Below are positions 1-8,781 of a DNA stretch of 64,000 bases, piece after piece; positions within the stretch are counted from its first letter, which is position 1; each line of letters opens with the position of its first letter. The position numbers were made by a program, and so were the translations under genes. Source of the stretch: Bacteroidales bacterium (GTDB taxonomy: Bacteria > Bacteroidota > Bacteroidia > Bacteroidales > UBA10428); contig JAFGKY010000013.1 of assembly GCA_016928305.1 (NCBI GenBank), forward strand, positions 1 to 64,000, in the 5' to 3' direction. Below the pieces are notes generated by a model, which was not told where the DNA came from, ran no database searches, and saw nothing but the letters and a program-made list of their open reading frames with translations.

Positions 1-88
1 CTTTTCTTCGAAAACTAAGTGTAACTAAATCGGGCTAACCTGCTTTAACACAGAATAATCTGTGTTTTTATGAATAGGGCAGGTTAGA
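1..88 (+). repeat. 88-bp structured repeat, copy 1
   Basis: This stretch matches 55743-55830 in the same orientation at 85 of 88 positions; the differences are at 48, 51 and 67. It folds into a two-part hairpin. The outer stem is 35-43 with 79-87 (9 bp). The inner stem is 47-54 with 59-66 (8 bp), closed by a four-base loop. The left 34 bases are identical in both copies but lie outside the hairpin. The window begins here, so the true left end is unknown. It lies 30 bp beyond the 3' end of rarA. It could be a MITE, a REP-like element or a small structured RNA; no transposase is nearby. Confidence 0.8.
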
Positions 89-118
89 ATTTTTTCAGGT
101 CAAAGTCGTAGTTTTCAT

Positions 119-1411
119 TCAATAGTCGTATTTTCCTTTCCACCAGGTTTGAAGTCTGGCCCTGATCTCTTCCTCTCGCTTATTTTCCTGGGGATTATAC
201 AGCAGTCTCCGGCGTATCTCATCCGGCATAAATTCTTCCTGTGTGAAGTTTCCCTCATAATCATGAGCATATTTGTATCCTTTATGATAACCCAGTTCTT
301 TCATTAATGTTGTAGGGGCGTTACGGATGGCAAGCGGAACGGGTAGATCACCTGTATCCCTGACCAGACCCTGAGCTTCTTCTATGGCAAGATAGGCTGC
401 ATTACTTTTAGGAGATGTTGCAAGGTAGATTGCTGTCTCTGAGAGAATGATCCTTGATTCGGGCCAGCCGATAAGGTTGACAGCCTCGAAGCAAGCAGCA
501 GCCAGTAACAGCGCATTGGGATTCGCCATACCGATATCCTCTGCAGCCAGGATCACCATTCTTCTGGCAATGAATTTAGGATCTTCTCCCCCTTCAACCA
601 TACGAGCCAGCCAATATACAGCTGCATTTGGATCGCTTCCGCGCATTGACTTAATGAAGGCTGAAATGATATCATAATGCTGGTCACCATTCTTGTCATA
701 AATAGTCATCTTTTCCTGGATGCGGGCCTGTACAAGGTTGTTAGTTATGGTAAGTGTTTCAGCTCCTCCGGCATCAGCGGAGGCAGCTACCAGTTCTATG
801 ATGTTCAGCAATTTTCGGGCATCCCCTCCGGAATAGCGTAGTATGGCTTCATATTCCTTGATCTCCATTTTGATTTGCTGCAAATAATAATCTTTTTTAA
901 GTGTGTTTTCCAATATTTTCATTAAGGCAGCCTTATCAAGTGGTTTTAAAATATATACCTGGCAACGGGAGAGCAGGGGAGCAATAACTTCAAACGATGG
1001 ATTCTCCGTAGTAGCACCAATAAGTGTTACAATACCTTGTTCAACGGAGCTCAATAGAGAATCCTGCTGAGCCTTGTTAAACCGGTGGATTTCATCAATG
1101 AATAAAATGGGAGCAGGTTTGTTGAAGAAATGTTGTTTTTTTGCTTTTTCAAGCGTTTCCCTCACGTCTTTTACGCCTGAATGAACCGCACTTAGCTGGT
1201 AAAACGAGCGGTTCAGTTTGTTTGCTATGATCCTGGCCAGGGTGGTTTTTCCAACTCCCGGTGGTCCCCAAAGCAGAAATGATGGCAGGTTACCGGAGTC
1301 AATGCTTTGCCTGAGAATGGCATGATCCCCCACCAGATGCTCCTGGCCTATATATTCATCCAGATCTTTCGGGCGCATCCTGTCTGCGAGCGGTTGATTT
1401 GTGCCAATCAT
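119..1411 (-). CDS. rarA: RarA/MgsA replication-associated AAA+ ATPase
   Basis: A clamp-loader-like AAA+ ATPase that acts at stalled replication forks in the cytoplasm. The 430 residues are the usual length for the family. Walker A is GPPGVGKT at residues 49-56 and Walker B is LFIDEIHR at 103-110. A sensor-1 GATTENPSFEV segment follows near 131. The C-terminal half has the family's tetramerisation region (SDPNAAVYWLARM, AAEDIGMANP). The ATG at 1411 gives the typical N-terminus with PLADRMRP. It is divergent from the SDR gene starting at 1514. The assignment is secure from motifs and length. Confidence 0.95.
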   Translation of the reverse strand: MIGTNQPLADRMRPKDLDEYIGQEHLVGDHAILRQSIDSGNLPSFLLWGPPGVGKTTLARIIANKLNRSFYQLSAVHSGVKDVRETLEKAKKQHFFNKPAPILFIDEIHRFNKAQQDSLLSSVEQGIVTLIGATTENPSFEVIAPLLSRCQVYILKPLDKAALMKILENTLKKDYYLQQIKMEIKEYEAILRYSGGDARKLLNIIELVAASADAGGAETLTITNNLVQARIQEKMTIYDKNGDQHYDIISAFIKSMRGSDPNAAVYWLARMVEGGEDPKFIARRMVILAAEDIGMANPNALLLAAACFEAVNLIGWPESRIILSETAIYLATSPKSNAAYLAIEEAQGLVRDTGDLPVPLAIRNAPTTLMKELGYHKGYKYAHDYEGNFTQEEFMPDEIRRRLLYNPQENKREEEIRARLQTWWKGKYDY

Positions 1412-1513
1412 CGGAGGTATGAATAAACGGTTAAAGTTAGGTAATCCTTTCTATTATTTTTTAACACTGATACTTTTTATTACTTTTATCGTTTGTATAT
1501 ACATTTTTTAAAC

Positions 1514-2320
1514 ATGAGGGATAAGGTCGTAATTGTAACAGGTTCTTCATCGGGAATTGGACTTGCCACAGCAATTAAATTTGCCAAAAAAGGAGCTAAG
1601 GTAATGCTGGCAGCAAGGTCGTATGATATAATCAAAGTTGTTGCAGATGACTTGAATACCTCGGGGTATACTGCAGCTGCATGTAAAACCGATGTGACGA
1701 ATGAAAATGATTGCCGGAACCTGATTGAAGAAACAATAAATAAATTCGGCCGTATCGATGTGCTTATTAACAATGCGGGTATCTCCATGAGAGCGCTTTT
1801 TAAAGACGTTGATATTTCCGTGATGAAAAAATTGTTTGATGTTAATTTCTGGGGTGCGGTTTATTGCACAAAATTTGCCTTACCACACCTGGTCAGTAGT
1901 CATGGTTCAGTCGCCGGCCTTTCCTCTGTGGCCGGATTTATTGGTCTTCCCGGCAGGGCAGGATACTCTGCTTCAAAATATGCATTGCATGGATTCCTTG
2001 AAACACTGAGGATTGAAAATCTGAAAAATGGATTGCATGTACTCATTATATGTGCCGGCTTCACCCGTTCTGATATACGAAAAAAAGCCCTTACGGCAGA
2101 CGGTACACCACAAGGATTTACACCGCGTGAAGAAGAGAAAATGATGACCCCCGAACAGGTAGCTAATGCTGTGTACTGGGCCATTAAATGGAGACGCAAC
2201 TACCGTATCCTGACACTCGAAGGAAAAATGACTGCATTGGTGAAGCGTATTGCACCCCGTTTTCTTGAATATGCAGCCTACCTGAAGATGAAAAATGAAC
2301 CCGACTCACCACTGAATTAA
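1514..2320 (+). CDS. Short-chain dehydrogenase/reductase
   Basis: A Rossmann-fold NAD(P)-dependent oxidoreductase of 268 residues. The cofactor motif TGSSSGIG is at residues 9-16, followed by NNAGIS and the catalytic YSASK. I chose the ATG at 1514 because it puts the first beta strand (KVVIVTG) at the N-terminus; an ATG at 1493 would add seven non-homologous residues. The thioesterase gene begins one base after its stop, so the two are probably co-transcribed. That suggests work on an acyl or lipid substrate, but the substrate cannot be read from the sequence. Confidence 0.9.
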   Translation: MRDKVVIVTGSSSGIGLATAIKFAKKGAKVMLAARSYDIIKVVADDLNTSGYTAAACKTDVTNENDCRNLIEETINKFGRIDVLINNAGISMRALFKDVDISVMKKLFDVNFWGAVYCTKFALPHLVSSHGSVAGLSSVAGFIGLPGRAGYSASKYALHGFLETLRIENLKNGLHVLIICAGFTRSDIRKKALTADGTPQGFTPREEEKMMTPEQVANAVYWAIKWRRNYRILTLEGKMTALVKRIAPRFLEYAAYLKMKNEPDSPLN

Positions 2321-2321
2321 T

Positions 2322-2726
2322 ATGTATTGCAGCGAAACTAAAATACGAGTGCGATACGGTGAAACAGACCGGATGGGTTATCTTTATTATGGACATTATG
2401 CTGAATACTTTGAGGTGGGTCGAACTGAAATGTTACGATCGCTGGGATTAACCTATAAATCTATGGAGGATGAAGGTATTATTCTTCCGGTAAGGTCTTT
2501 ATCCATTAATTTCAGAAATCCTGCCCAGTATGATGATCTGCTTACCGTTAAAACATGCCTGAGATCTTTTCCTGAAGTCAAACTTGATTTCTCTTATGAA
2601 ATATTTGATGAAAAAGGACTTCTTCTTTGTACCGGCAGTACCATTCTGGTCTTTATTGATGGAGTCACGAAGAAGGTGCGCAAGGCTCCGGAGTATTTTA
2701 AGGAAACTGTGAGAAAGTATTTCTAA
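2322..2726 (+). CDS. Acyl-CoA thioesterase, YbgC/4-hydroxybenzoyl-CoA type hotdog
   Basis: A single hotdog-fold domain of 134 residues, the usual size for the YbgC/FadM group that hydrolyses acyl-CoA thioesters. The family signature is near the N-terminus: VRYGETDRMGYLYYGHY with the catalytic Asp in the TD pair, then an EVGRTEML helix. It follows the SDR gene with one intervening base and is followed by a bidirectional terminator at about 2768-2809, so the two genes form a complete short operon. The real substrate is unknown; lipid or aromatic acyl-CoA are both possible. Confidence 0.88.
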   Translation: MYCSETKIRVRYGETDRMGYLYYGHYAEYFEVGRTEMLRSLGLTYKSMEDEGIILPVRSLSINFRNPAQYDDLLTVKTCLRSFPEVKLDFSYEIFDEKGLLLCTGSTILVFIDGVTKKVRKAPEYFKETVRKYF

Positions 2727-2767
2727 AGAAAAAAGAAAACAGAAAAGATGTTTCGCGATTAAAAAGA

Positions 2768-2809
2768 AAAAAGCCTGAAAAAGAGACAATTGCATTTTCA
2801 GGCTTTTTG
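2768..2809. terminator. Bidirectional rho-independent terminator
   Basis: An inverted repeat AAAAGCCTGAAAA / TTTTCAGGCTTTT with a short spacer, A-rich on one side and T-rich on the other. It lies between the convergent thioesterase (ends 2726) and LolA-like (ends 2859) genes and can serve both. Confidence 0.85.
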
Positions 2810-2858
2810 TTCAATGGAATCAGTATTCCCTTAAATTTGATGGAATTAATACTGAGCC

Positions 2859-3605
2859 CTATTTTGCTTCTCCCGGAAATTCAAATTCTTCATCCGGAAT
2901 ATCCTCATTAAGAATGATCTTTTCAAAGGTAAGGATCTGAATTATCTGTCCGGCTGATTTTACTTCGAATGAGAATGGCATCATCAGACCATCACCCACT
3001 TCCTTGTAATCACTGAAATAAGTTTCCATGACCTGGCCAGCCTGAGGTCCCGCTTTAACAAATGTTTTTGTCATAATGGGGATGCACGTTTCTTTGTCAA
3101 GATAATAATATTGTGTGTTTTCCTTTTCTGTATTTCCTTTGTATTTTGTCAGATTGATTTTATAACAAGGAACACCCTGCACATCTTCAGTCCCTTCCAG
3201 TATTACTTCATGTCCTTTGGCAGCATAATCAATAAAAGGATCTTCAAATTCGGCTTCTTCCATTACAGCTTTTGCCTGTTCATCGGATAACCGCAGTGCC
3301 GTATCTCCAACAAAAGGATTCAACATCCATGCGGTTTGTCCATCATAGGCCTGTGCAACAAATTTTTTCCCCATGATGTCCATGACTACTTTTATTTTAT
3401 TAGGCTTCTCCTGGTAAAACTCAAAAGGAAAATCACCTTGTGGTGTAGGGGCTGTACCTATTGCTTTTGTTGAGGTATGGGCTTTGAACTTATCAAGACC
3501 TCCCATACTTTGATGATATTTACTGATTATTTCATCGGCTGTTTGAGCGTAAATACCAAAAATACAGAACGATAATAAGACAAAGACCGAAACGATTTTT
3601 TTCAT
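2859..3605 (-). CDS. LolA-like outer membrane lipoprotein-sorting domain protein
   Basis: A secreted protein of 248 residues. It has a classical signal peptide (MKKIVSVFVLLSFCIFGIYAQ, cleaved around residue 21) followed by a LolA/LppX-like beta-rich domain with the typical early segment TADEIISKYHQSMGG. It is probably periplasmic and binds lipid or a lipoprotein acyl chain; this is inferred from the fold family. It is monocistronic, with a terminator shared with the convergent thioesterase gene. Proteins of this type are common and poorly characterised in Bacteroidota, and it should not be taken as the housekeeping LolA without comparison. Confidence 0.7.
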   Translation of the reverse strand: MKKIVSVFVLLSFCIFGIYAQTADEIISKYHQSMGGLDKFKAHTSTKAIGTAPTPQGDFPFEFYQEKPNKIKVVMDIMGKKFVAQAYDGQTAWMLNPFVGDTALRLSDEQAKAVMEEAEFEDPFIDYAAKGHEVILEGTEDVQGVPCYKINLTKYKGNTEKENTQYYYLDKETCIPIMTKTFVKAGPQAGQVMETYFSDYKEVGDGLMMPFSFEVKSAGQIIQILTFEKIILNEDIPDEEFEFPGEAK

Positions 3606-3896
3606 AGAATGAAGTTTAAATATTAATAAAGTTTGGCGCGTTGAAATTAAAGTAAAAAAATCATTTGATCCTACTCTGTTATGTTTTTTTTATTTGGATA
3701 TCATGTCAGATCTGTTAAAATCTCCTGTTGAATCAGTGTTGTCAATACTATGATAGAAACTGGTTATAGCCGGTCATACGATAGTAAAGAAAAAATCAGC
3801 ATGCTTTGTAATGAATTTTATTTTCGGTCGTCTTAAAGGAAACGAATTGATCCGAAATCCTTTGTAAGAATTGTAAACCAATTAATAATAAAGAAA

Positions 3897-4427
3897 ATGA
3901 AAAAAATTATTGTAAGTTTAATGTTTGTTTTAGCATCGGTATACGGAACCCTTGTGATCGCACAGCAAGATCCTGTCGGCAAACTCTTTGATAAATATGC
4001 AGGTCAGGAAGGTTTTACAACGGTTCATATAACCGGAGATCTGTTGAAAATGGCAGCAAAATGTGACCCGGACGATAAAGACCTTCAGTTTCTTTCCAAC
4101 CTGACTGAGGTTAAAGTACTGGCGCAGGAAGGCATAAAGGATCAGACACCGGGTTTGAATTTTCACGCTGAAATATGGCCGTATCTTGATAAGTCGGCTT
4201 ACAAAGAACTTCTTATTGTAAAAGAAAAAGACCAGGATGTGAAAATGCTGGCTCGAGAAAATGGTGATGTCATCAGTGAATTTCTGATTATTGTAAGTGG
4301 AGTTGATGAAAATGTTCTTGTACAGATTAAGGGAAGCCTTAACCTGAAGGAAATGGATAAGTTATCTGATTCTTTTGACTTTAAGGGATTTGATCAGCTT
4401 AAAAAACTGGAAGAGACTCAAAATTAA
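3897..4427 (+). CDS. DUF4252 domain protein
   Basis: A secreted protein of 176 residues with a signal peptide ending near AQQDP (about residue 22) and a DUF4252 domain. The domain is a Bacteroidota family of unknown function often found beside ECF sigma factors. It is paralogous to the product of the third gene downstream (5537-6088): both have the GFTTV segment and the KEKDQDVK core. It precedes the ECF sigma gene by 48 bp, with a small GGGAGG/CCTCCC hairpin between. Its likely place is the envelope, as sensor or target of the sigma pathway, but that is inference from context. Confidence 0.8.
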   Translation: MKKIIVSLMFVLASVYGTLVIAQQDPVGKLFDKYAGQEGFTTVHITGDLLKMAAKCDPDDKDLQFLSNLTEVKVLAQEGIKDQTPGLNFHAEIWPYLDKSAYKELLIVKEKDQDVKMLARENGDVISEFLIIVSGVDENVLVQIKGSLNLKEMDKLSDSFDFKGFDQLKKLEETQN

Positions 4428-4434
4428 CAGGGAT

Positions 4435-4451
4435 GGGAGGTAATTCCTCCC
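4435..4451 (+). terminator. Small intercistronic hairpin
   Basis: GGGAGG at 4435-4440 pairs with CCTCCC at 4446-4451 around a five-base loop, with no long T-run after it. It may attenuate transcription or set mRNA ends between the first DUF4252 gene and the sigma factor gene. Confidence 0.35.
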
Positions 4452-4475
4452 TTGTGAATAAGCAGGCACGATTTT

Positions 4476-5012
4476 ATGGATGCAGCCGAATTCAAAGAAA
4501 AAGTAATTCCATTAACTGGCAAACTATATCATTTTGCCCGCTTGCTTTTAAAGGACAACGCTGAAGCTGAAGATACCGTACAGGAGATATTCCTGAAATT
4601 ATGGAAATTACGTTCTGAACTGGGTGGATATAGCAGTCTGGAAGCATTTGCCATGCGTATTACACGCAATTGGTGCCTTGACAGGCTGAAAGCCAAGAAA
4701 CCGCTGTACATTGAAAATTATTCTTTCGGACATGAACCGTTTTCGGATAAAGATAATCCACTGAGGATGCTTGAAAAGACCGACCAAACGTCCATTATCC
4801 GGAAAATAATCCAGGCATTACCTGAACAGCAACAGTCAGTAATTCAGCTTAGGGATATCGAAGGGCTTGAATTTGATGAAATAGCAGAGATAATGGATAT
4901 GAACATTAATGCGGTTCGTGTAACATTGTCACGTGCTCGTTCTAAAATCAGAGAACACTTAATAAAAATCGGAGAATATGGATATTCAGCAAATCAGAAT
5001 ACTGCTCGATAA
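4476..5012 (+). CDS. ECF-family RNA polymerase sigma factor
   Basis: An extracytoplasmic-function sigma factor of 178 residues. Region 2 holds the core-binding segment (DNAEAEDTVQEIFLKLW, about residues 26-42). Region 4 holds the helix-turn-helix (LRDIEGLEFDEIAEIMDM then VRVTLSRARSKIRE, about 126-163). It would direct RNA polymerase to envelope-stress or regulated promoters, probably including its own operon. Its 3' end overlaps the following membrane protein gene by 35 bp, so the two are translationally coupled, as expected for a sigma/anti-sigma pair. Confidence 0.92.
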   Translation: MDAAEFKEKVIPLTGKLYHFARLLLKDNAEAEDTVQEIFLKLWKLRSELGGYSSLEAFAMRITRNWCLDRLKAKKPLYIENYSFGHEPFSDKDNPLRMLEKTDQTSIIRKIIQALPEQQQSVIQLRDIEGLEFDEIAEIMDMNINAVRVTLSRARSKIREHLIKIGEYGYSANQNTAR

Positions 5013-5565
5013 GTACGAAAAGTCAGAAACCAGTCTCGAAGAAGAGCAGGTACTGTGCGATTATTTTACCAGGCAGACTGACATCCCGGCCGGATTCGAA
5101 GCTTACCAAATGCAGTTTCAATACTATGAATCTGTGCGTTCAATATCACACCGGAAACCGGAACTGGAAAAAAAGATAGAGAATCTGATTGACAGGGAAT
5201 CGGAACAGAAGTCTACAAGTGAAATCGGCCAAAGAACTGTTACCCCGCTTAACCGAAAAATCTACAGATGGATTGCTGCCGCTGCCATAATAATAATAGT
5301 TGGGACAATGGTACTGATACTTAACCGGAACCGTAAACCTGACATGGGGACCTTTGATGATCCTCAGTTGGCTTATATCGAAGCACAGAAGACGTTGCTT
5401 TATGTCTCACAAAAGCTTAACCATGGAACAAAAGAATTGTCCAATTTATCTAAGTTTAATAGCGGAGTTGAAAACCTCAGGAACCTTGAAAAACTAAACT
5501 CGGGACTGGACCAACTCCAACTGATATCATTACTCAATGAAAAATCAAATGATGAAAAAAAGTAA
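4978..5565 (+). CDS. Membrane protein, candidate anti-sigma factor
   Basis: A 195-residue protein with a soluble N-terminal part (about 1-92), one transmembrane segment around 94-112 (WIAAAAIIIIVGTMVLIL) and an outside C-terminal part with short repeated LNSG/FNSG units. Its start lies inside the sigma factor gene (35-bp overlap), and its 3' end overlaps the next DUF4252 gene. This topology and position fit an anti-sigma factor. I see no HxxxCxxC zinc anti-sigma motif in the cytoplasmic part, so the assignment rests on context and topology only. Confidence 0.6.
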   Translation: MDIQQIRILLDKYEKSETSLEEEQVLCDYFTRQTDIPAGFEAYQMQFQYYESVRSISHRKPELEKKIENLIDRESEQKSTSEIGQRTVTPLNRKIYRWIAAAAIIIIVGTMVLILNRNRKPDMGTFDDPQLAYIEAQKTLLYVSQKLNHGTKELSNLSKFNSGVENLRNLEKLNSGLDQLQLISLLNEKSNDEKK

Positions 5566-6088
5566 AACAATGAGAAAGATAGCATATCTGATTGTATTGA
5601 TCTGCCTTTGTGCAGTTAATGAGGCACAAACCGTGGCGGACAAGATTTTTGATAAATATTCCGGAACCGAAGGTTTTACTACGGTTTATATCACAAAGCA
5701 TATGTTTGACCTCTTCCGTGATGCGTCAGAGGATGCCAAAGAAGATGATATGGCTAAAGTCCTTAGTAATCTTACCAGTATTAAAATTCTTGCAGCAGAT
5801 GACGATCCTTTAACACCGGTTACAGTAAATCTCTATAAGGAAGTCATGAAAGAGCTTCCTGTGAACCTGTATAAGGAATTGATGGTGATCAAAGAAAAAG
5901 ATCAGGATGTGAAATTCCTGGTACGTGAAGAAAAGGAAAAGGTGGTTGAATTGTTAATGCTGGTGGGAGGAAAGGATGAAAGCGTATTGATCTGCATCCA
6001 GGGGATCATCGATATGAAAACCATAGGTAAATTAGCCAAAGGTATGGACATTGAAGGGATGGAAAACCTGGAAAAGATTGAAGAATGA
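5537..6088 (+). CDS. DUF4252 domain protein (second copy)
   Basis: A secreted DUF4252 protein paralogous to the one at 3897-4427. Shared landmarks are DKYSGTEGFTTVYI and KEKDQDVKFLVREE. The signal peptide ends near NEAQT. Several in-frame ATGs (5537, 5549, 5552, 5570) compete. The first overlaps the candidate anti-sigma gene; the later ones give a tighter signal peptide, so the true start may be 5552 or 5570. The stop codon TGA (6086-6088) touches the stop of the convergent radical SAM gene. Function is unknown; it probably acts in the envelope with the ECF system. Confidence 0.8.
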   Translation: MKNQMMKKSKTMRKIAYLIVLICLCAVNEAQTVADKIFDKYSGTEGFTTVYITKHMFDLFRDASEDAKEDDMAKVLSNLTSIKILAADDDPLTPVTVNLYKEVMKELPVNLYKELMVIKEKDQDVKFLVREEKEKVVELLMLVGGKDESVLICIQGIIDMKTIGKLAKGMDIEGMENLEKIEE

Positions 6089-7006
6089 TCAAAATGAGAA
6101 TGGATGATCTTTTGCAAAATCCGGATTATAAAATCCTGCACTTTCAGGTTCCTGTATCCAGCCATTTTGAAATCCGAGGATTTCCATTTCTTTCACAATG
6201 CTGTCGTATTCTTTTTTCGTTATCTTACGTAGCAGGTGTGAAGGAAGTCTCAGCCCGTCTGGCGGATTATATTGTGACATCAGCGAAATATGCACAAAAG
6301 GAGACAGCTCTTCAGCAATCCATCGCAAAATGTTTTTGCTTTCATTGACCATTCCCGGCAAAACAAGATGACGGATTATCAATCCGTTCAGCGCAAGTCC
6401 TGTATCACTTAATATTAGTGAATTCCCTTTTTGCCGGTACATTTCTTTAATGGACCGCTTCACCGCTTCGGGATAGTTCCTTGCACCGGAATATTGCCAG
6501 GCCGTTTTAGCATTGATGTATTTAAAATCGGGAAGATACAAATTGATTTTCTCCTCCAGTGTCTGAAGCAAAGTTACCTTATCATAACCATTGGTGTTGT
6601 AAACAATAACCGGATGGTGACCTTTCTGATGCAAAGCATCAATAATCGCATGAACATGTGGTATATAATGTGTCGGACTGACAAATCCCACAGATTCACA
6701 TCCCTTCCCCAGCAACCGGATGACTTTATCAACAATTGCTTTCAGGGAAGTTTTTGCAGTTGGGTAATCCGAATTATTCCTGCTGATCTGGGAATTCTGG
6801 CAATAAATGCATTGCAGGTTACAATGCGGAAAGAATATATTGCAGATTCCATGCCTGCCGCCTATTACCGGCTCCTCGCCATGATGAATGCAGATGGATG
6901 CTATCGTATATTCTGCATCGCTTCTGCAATAACCTGTTCCCCCTTCAAACCGGTTGACGTTGCAATTCCTGGGACAAAGATTACAGCTGGTTAATACAGA
7001 AAACAT
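6089..7006 (-). CDS. Radical SAM protein, PflA/AmrS-like
   Basis: A 305-residue cytoplasmic radical SAM enzyme. An N-terminal cysteine set (CNLCPRNCNVNR...GYC) precedes the [4Fe-4S]/SAM motif CNLQCIYC, which has CxxxCxxC spacing, near residues 62-69. It resembles the group annotated as putative pyruvate-formate-lyase-activating or uncharacterised AmrS relatives. No formate lyase partner is nearby. It is a shorter paralogue type of the AmrS-like gene at 13264-14415, without the C-terminal zinc-ribbon cysteines. Its substrate is unknown. It ends back to back with the DUF4252 gene, with no terminator between. Confidence 0.8.
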   Translation of the reverse strand: MFSVLTSCNLCPRNCNVNRFEGGTGYCRSDAEYTIASICIHHGEEPVIGGRHGICNIFFPHCNLQCIYCQNSQISRNNSDYPTAKTSLKAIVDKVIRLLGKGCESVGFVSPTHYIPHVHAIIDALHQKGHHPVIVYNTNGYDKVTLLQTLEEKINLYLPDFKYINAKTAWQYSGARNYPEAVKRSIKEMYRQKGNSLILSDTGLALNGLIIRHLVLPGMVNESKNILRWIAEELSPFVHISLMSQYNPPDGLRLPSHLLRKITKKEYDSIVKEMEILGFQNGWIQEPESAGFYNPDFAKDHPFSF

Positions 7007-7051
7007 TGGGTAAAACTGCTAAAAAACAAGATGAAAACAACGGAATAAGGA

Positions 7052-7081
7052 TTGGTAATTTATATTTTTATTCTATTTTTG
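7052..7081 (+). promoter_or_regulatory. Bacteroidota-type promoter for tRNA-Lys
   Basis: TATTTTTG at 7074-7081 fits the -7 consensus TAnnTTTG, and ATTG ending at 7054 stands 19 bases upstream as a -33 element (consensus TTTG). The tRNA begins 10 bases after the -7 box. Confidence 0.65.
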
Positions 7082-7090
7082 CACCTCCTT

Positions 7091-7163
7091 CGGTCCGTAG
7101 CTCAGCTGGTAGAGCACATGACTCTTAATCATGGGGTCCAGGGTTCGATCCCCTGCGGACCGA
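7091..7163 (+). tRNA. tRNA-Lys (anticodon CTT)
   Basis: A complete 73-nt cloverleaf. The acceptor stem CGGTCCG/CGGACCG pairs perfectly. The D arm is GCTC..GAGC. The anticodon arm is CATGA-CTCTTAA-TCATG with CTT at the anticodon position. The T arm is CAGGG-TTCGATC-CCCTG. The discriminator base is A at 7163. The 3' CCA is not encoded (CA follows), so it must be added after transcription. Read by hand from base pairing. Confidence 0.95.
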
Positions 7164-7220
7164 CAGAAAAAACTGTAAAACATTCTCAAGAATATCTGAC
7201 AGCTTTTTTAATCAGATCAT

Positions 7221-8726
7221 CTAATCTGCTTTCTTTTGCAACATCATTTTCCCAATAAAAACATCCTGAAAATTCTTATCCGTCTCCAGTGAAATATGCC
7301 GAGTTTTCTTCAAGACTTCCGCTTCCAGGTCATCTTCCCGGAATAGCAGCATTTTTGCTCCGATAAGCGCCGTATTCCCGGCTTTGACTACCTGCTCATC
7401 ATTGAATTCAAGTAAACCTGTGGAAATAGCGTTGCTGACTGTGACAAAATGACCAAATCCTCCGGCAATAAAAACACGTTTGAGATCAACAAATGATTTT
7501 TCAATACGGTTCAGAAGAATCTGAATGCCGGCAGCCACAGCCGCTTTTGCCAGTATGAATTCATGAATATCTTTTTGTGTTAGCTTCACAGGTGCTGCAA
7601 TTTCAATACAGGATTCGCCCGTTGTAATTTGACCTACTTCGTCGATCTGCCCCATACGTTGAAAAGCCGACACGGCATCAATAAGACCACTGCCACAAAT
7701 ACCATGCGGTTTTTCATTGCCGATTACATGAAATTCCAGCTTATCATCCCTGAGAAAAACCGAAGAAATGGCACCGTTTGCAGCTCTCATGCCCTGGCTG
7801 ATATGCGTGCCTTCAAACGCTGGTCCGGCTGCTGTTGACGCTGTCAGTATAAGGTCACGATTGCCCACAACAACTTCACCGTTTGTTCCCAGATCAATTA
7901 ATGCCATTGGTTCTATGGAGGTATTGATCCCCGTTGCTAAAATCCCGGCAAGAATGTCACTGCCTACAAAGCTTCCCACCGAGGGCATGAATGTAATTCT
8001 GGTATCATCAGGAAGTTCCCATCCAAGTTCGGATGCCCTGAACATTTTCTTACCTCCATCACGTGTTTCAAAAGGAAAACACGCAAGTGAACCGACATCA
8101 ATCCCTGAAAATATGTGATGCATTACGGTATTTCCAACCATAACAACCTTGCGTGGGATAAGGTCATGCTGCTTAATGACGCCTTGAATCAGATTCCATA
8201 GCTGTTTACGGATTAATTGGCATAATTTCTTAAGTCCAGCCCGGTTCCTGGCATATGCTATTCTGGAGATGATATCGGATCCGTAACGCCCCTGGACATT
8301 GACCGCAGTAACAGCATCCATGACATGACCGTTGGATAAATTAATCAGTTGCAGTACCACCGTTGTAGTGCCAAGGTCAATCGCAATACCAAATCCATCC
8401 GCCGGAGTAAATGAAAAGAACGTATTGTCAGCAAGTATCAGTGTGTTCAGCTGTGCAATTTCAAGTATAACATCATTCCTGACTTTACTTTTGCATGCCA
8501 GTCTCCACGTGGAATCATAGCCATTTTGCTGAAGAATATCAATGTATTTCTTTGGAGTATCGAGATCGCCTTCAAGAATCCGGACTCTGCAATTAAGACA
8601 GCTTCCCTTTCCGCCGCATGGAAATTCAACACCAAATTCATGCAAAACATCCATGAGAGGTGTCCCCGGATTTATTTTAAGGATTTTTCCAAGGGGCTCA
8701 AGCCTTACTGTGTGCTTGTTCTTCAT
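7221..8726 (-). CDS. Ferredoxin-ASKHA protein (RACo/DUF4445 family)
   Basis: A 501-residue protein. It has an N-terminal [2Fe-2S] ferredoxin domain with Cys37, Cys43, Cys46 and Cys78 (PCGGKGSCLNC, WRLAC). The large C-terminal ASKHA/DUF4445 region begins near AIDLGTTTVVLQ. Relatives reductively reactivate corrinoid proteins of methyltransferase systems (RACo, RamA) using ATP. No corrinoid protein or methyltransferase is adjacent, so the partner must be elsewhere, possibly a cobalamin-dependent methyltransferase. It begins with the ATG at 8726. The family assignment is good; the substrate is inferred. Confidence 0.82.
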   Translation of the reverse strand: MKNKHTVRLEPLGKILKINPGTPLMDVLHEFGVEFPCGGKGSCLNCRVRILEGDLDTPKKYIDILQQNGYDSTWRLACKSKVRNDVILEIAQLNTLILADNTFFSFTPADGFGIAIDLGTTTVVLQLINLSNGHVMDAVTAVNVQGRYGSDIISRIAYARNRAGLKKLCQLIRKQLWNLIQGVIKQHDLIPRKVVMVGNTVMHHIFSGIDVGSLACFPFETRDGGKKMFRASELGWELPDDTRITFMPSVGSFVGSDILAGILATGINTSIEPMALIDLGTNGEVVVGNRDLILTASTAAGPAFEGTHISQGMRAANGAISSVFLRDDKLEFHVIGNEKPHGICGSGLIDAVSAFQRMGQIDEVGQITTGESCIEIAAPVKLTQKDIHEFILAKAAVAAGIQILLNRIEKSFVDLKRVFIAGGFGHFVTVSNAISTGLLEFNDEQVVKAGNTALIGAKMLLFREDDLEAEVLKKTRHISLETDKNFQDVFIGKMMLQKKAD

Positions 8727-8781
8727 TCCCTGAAATCAGGGTTGTGAATTTATATTTAACAATAAAGGTAAAGCGTATTGA

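Noticed and set aside
7052-7258. A 68-codon ORF across the tRNA-Lys gene
   Set aside because: It is a chance frame over a complete tRNA and its promoter.
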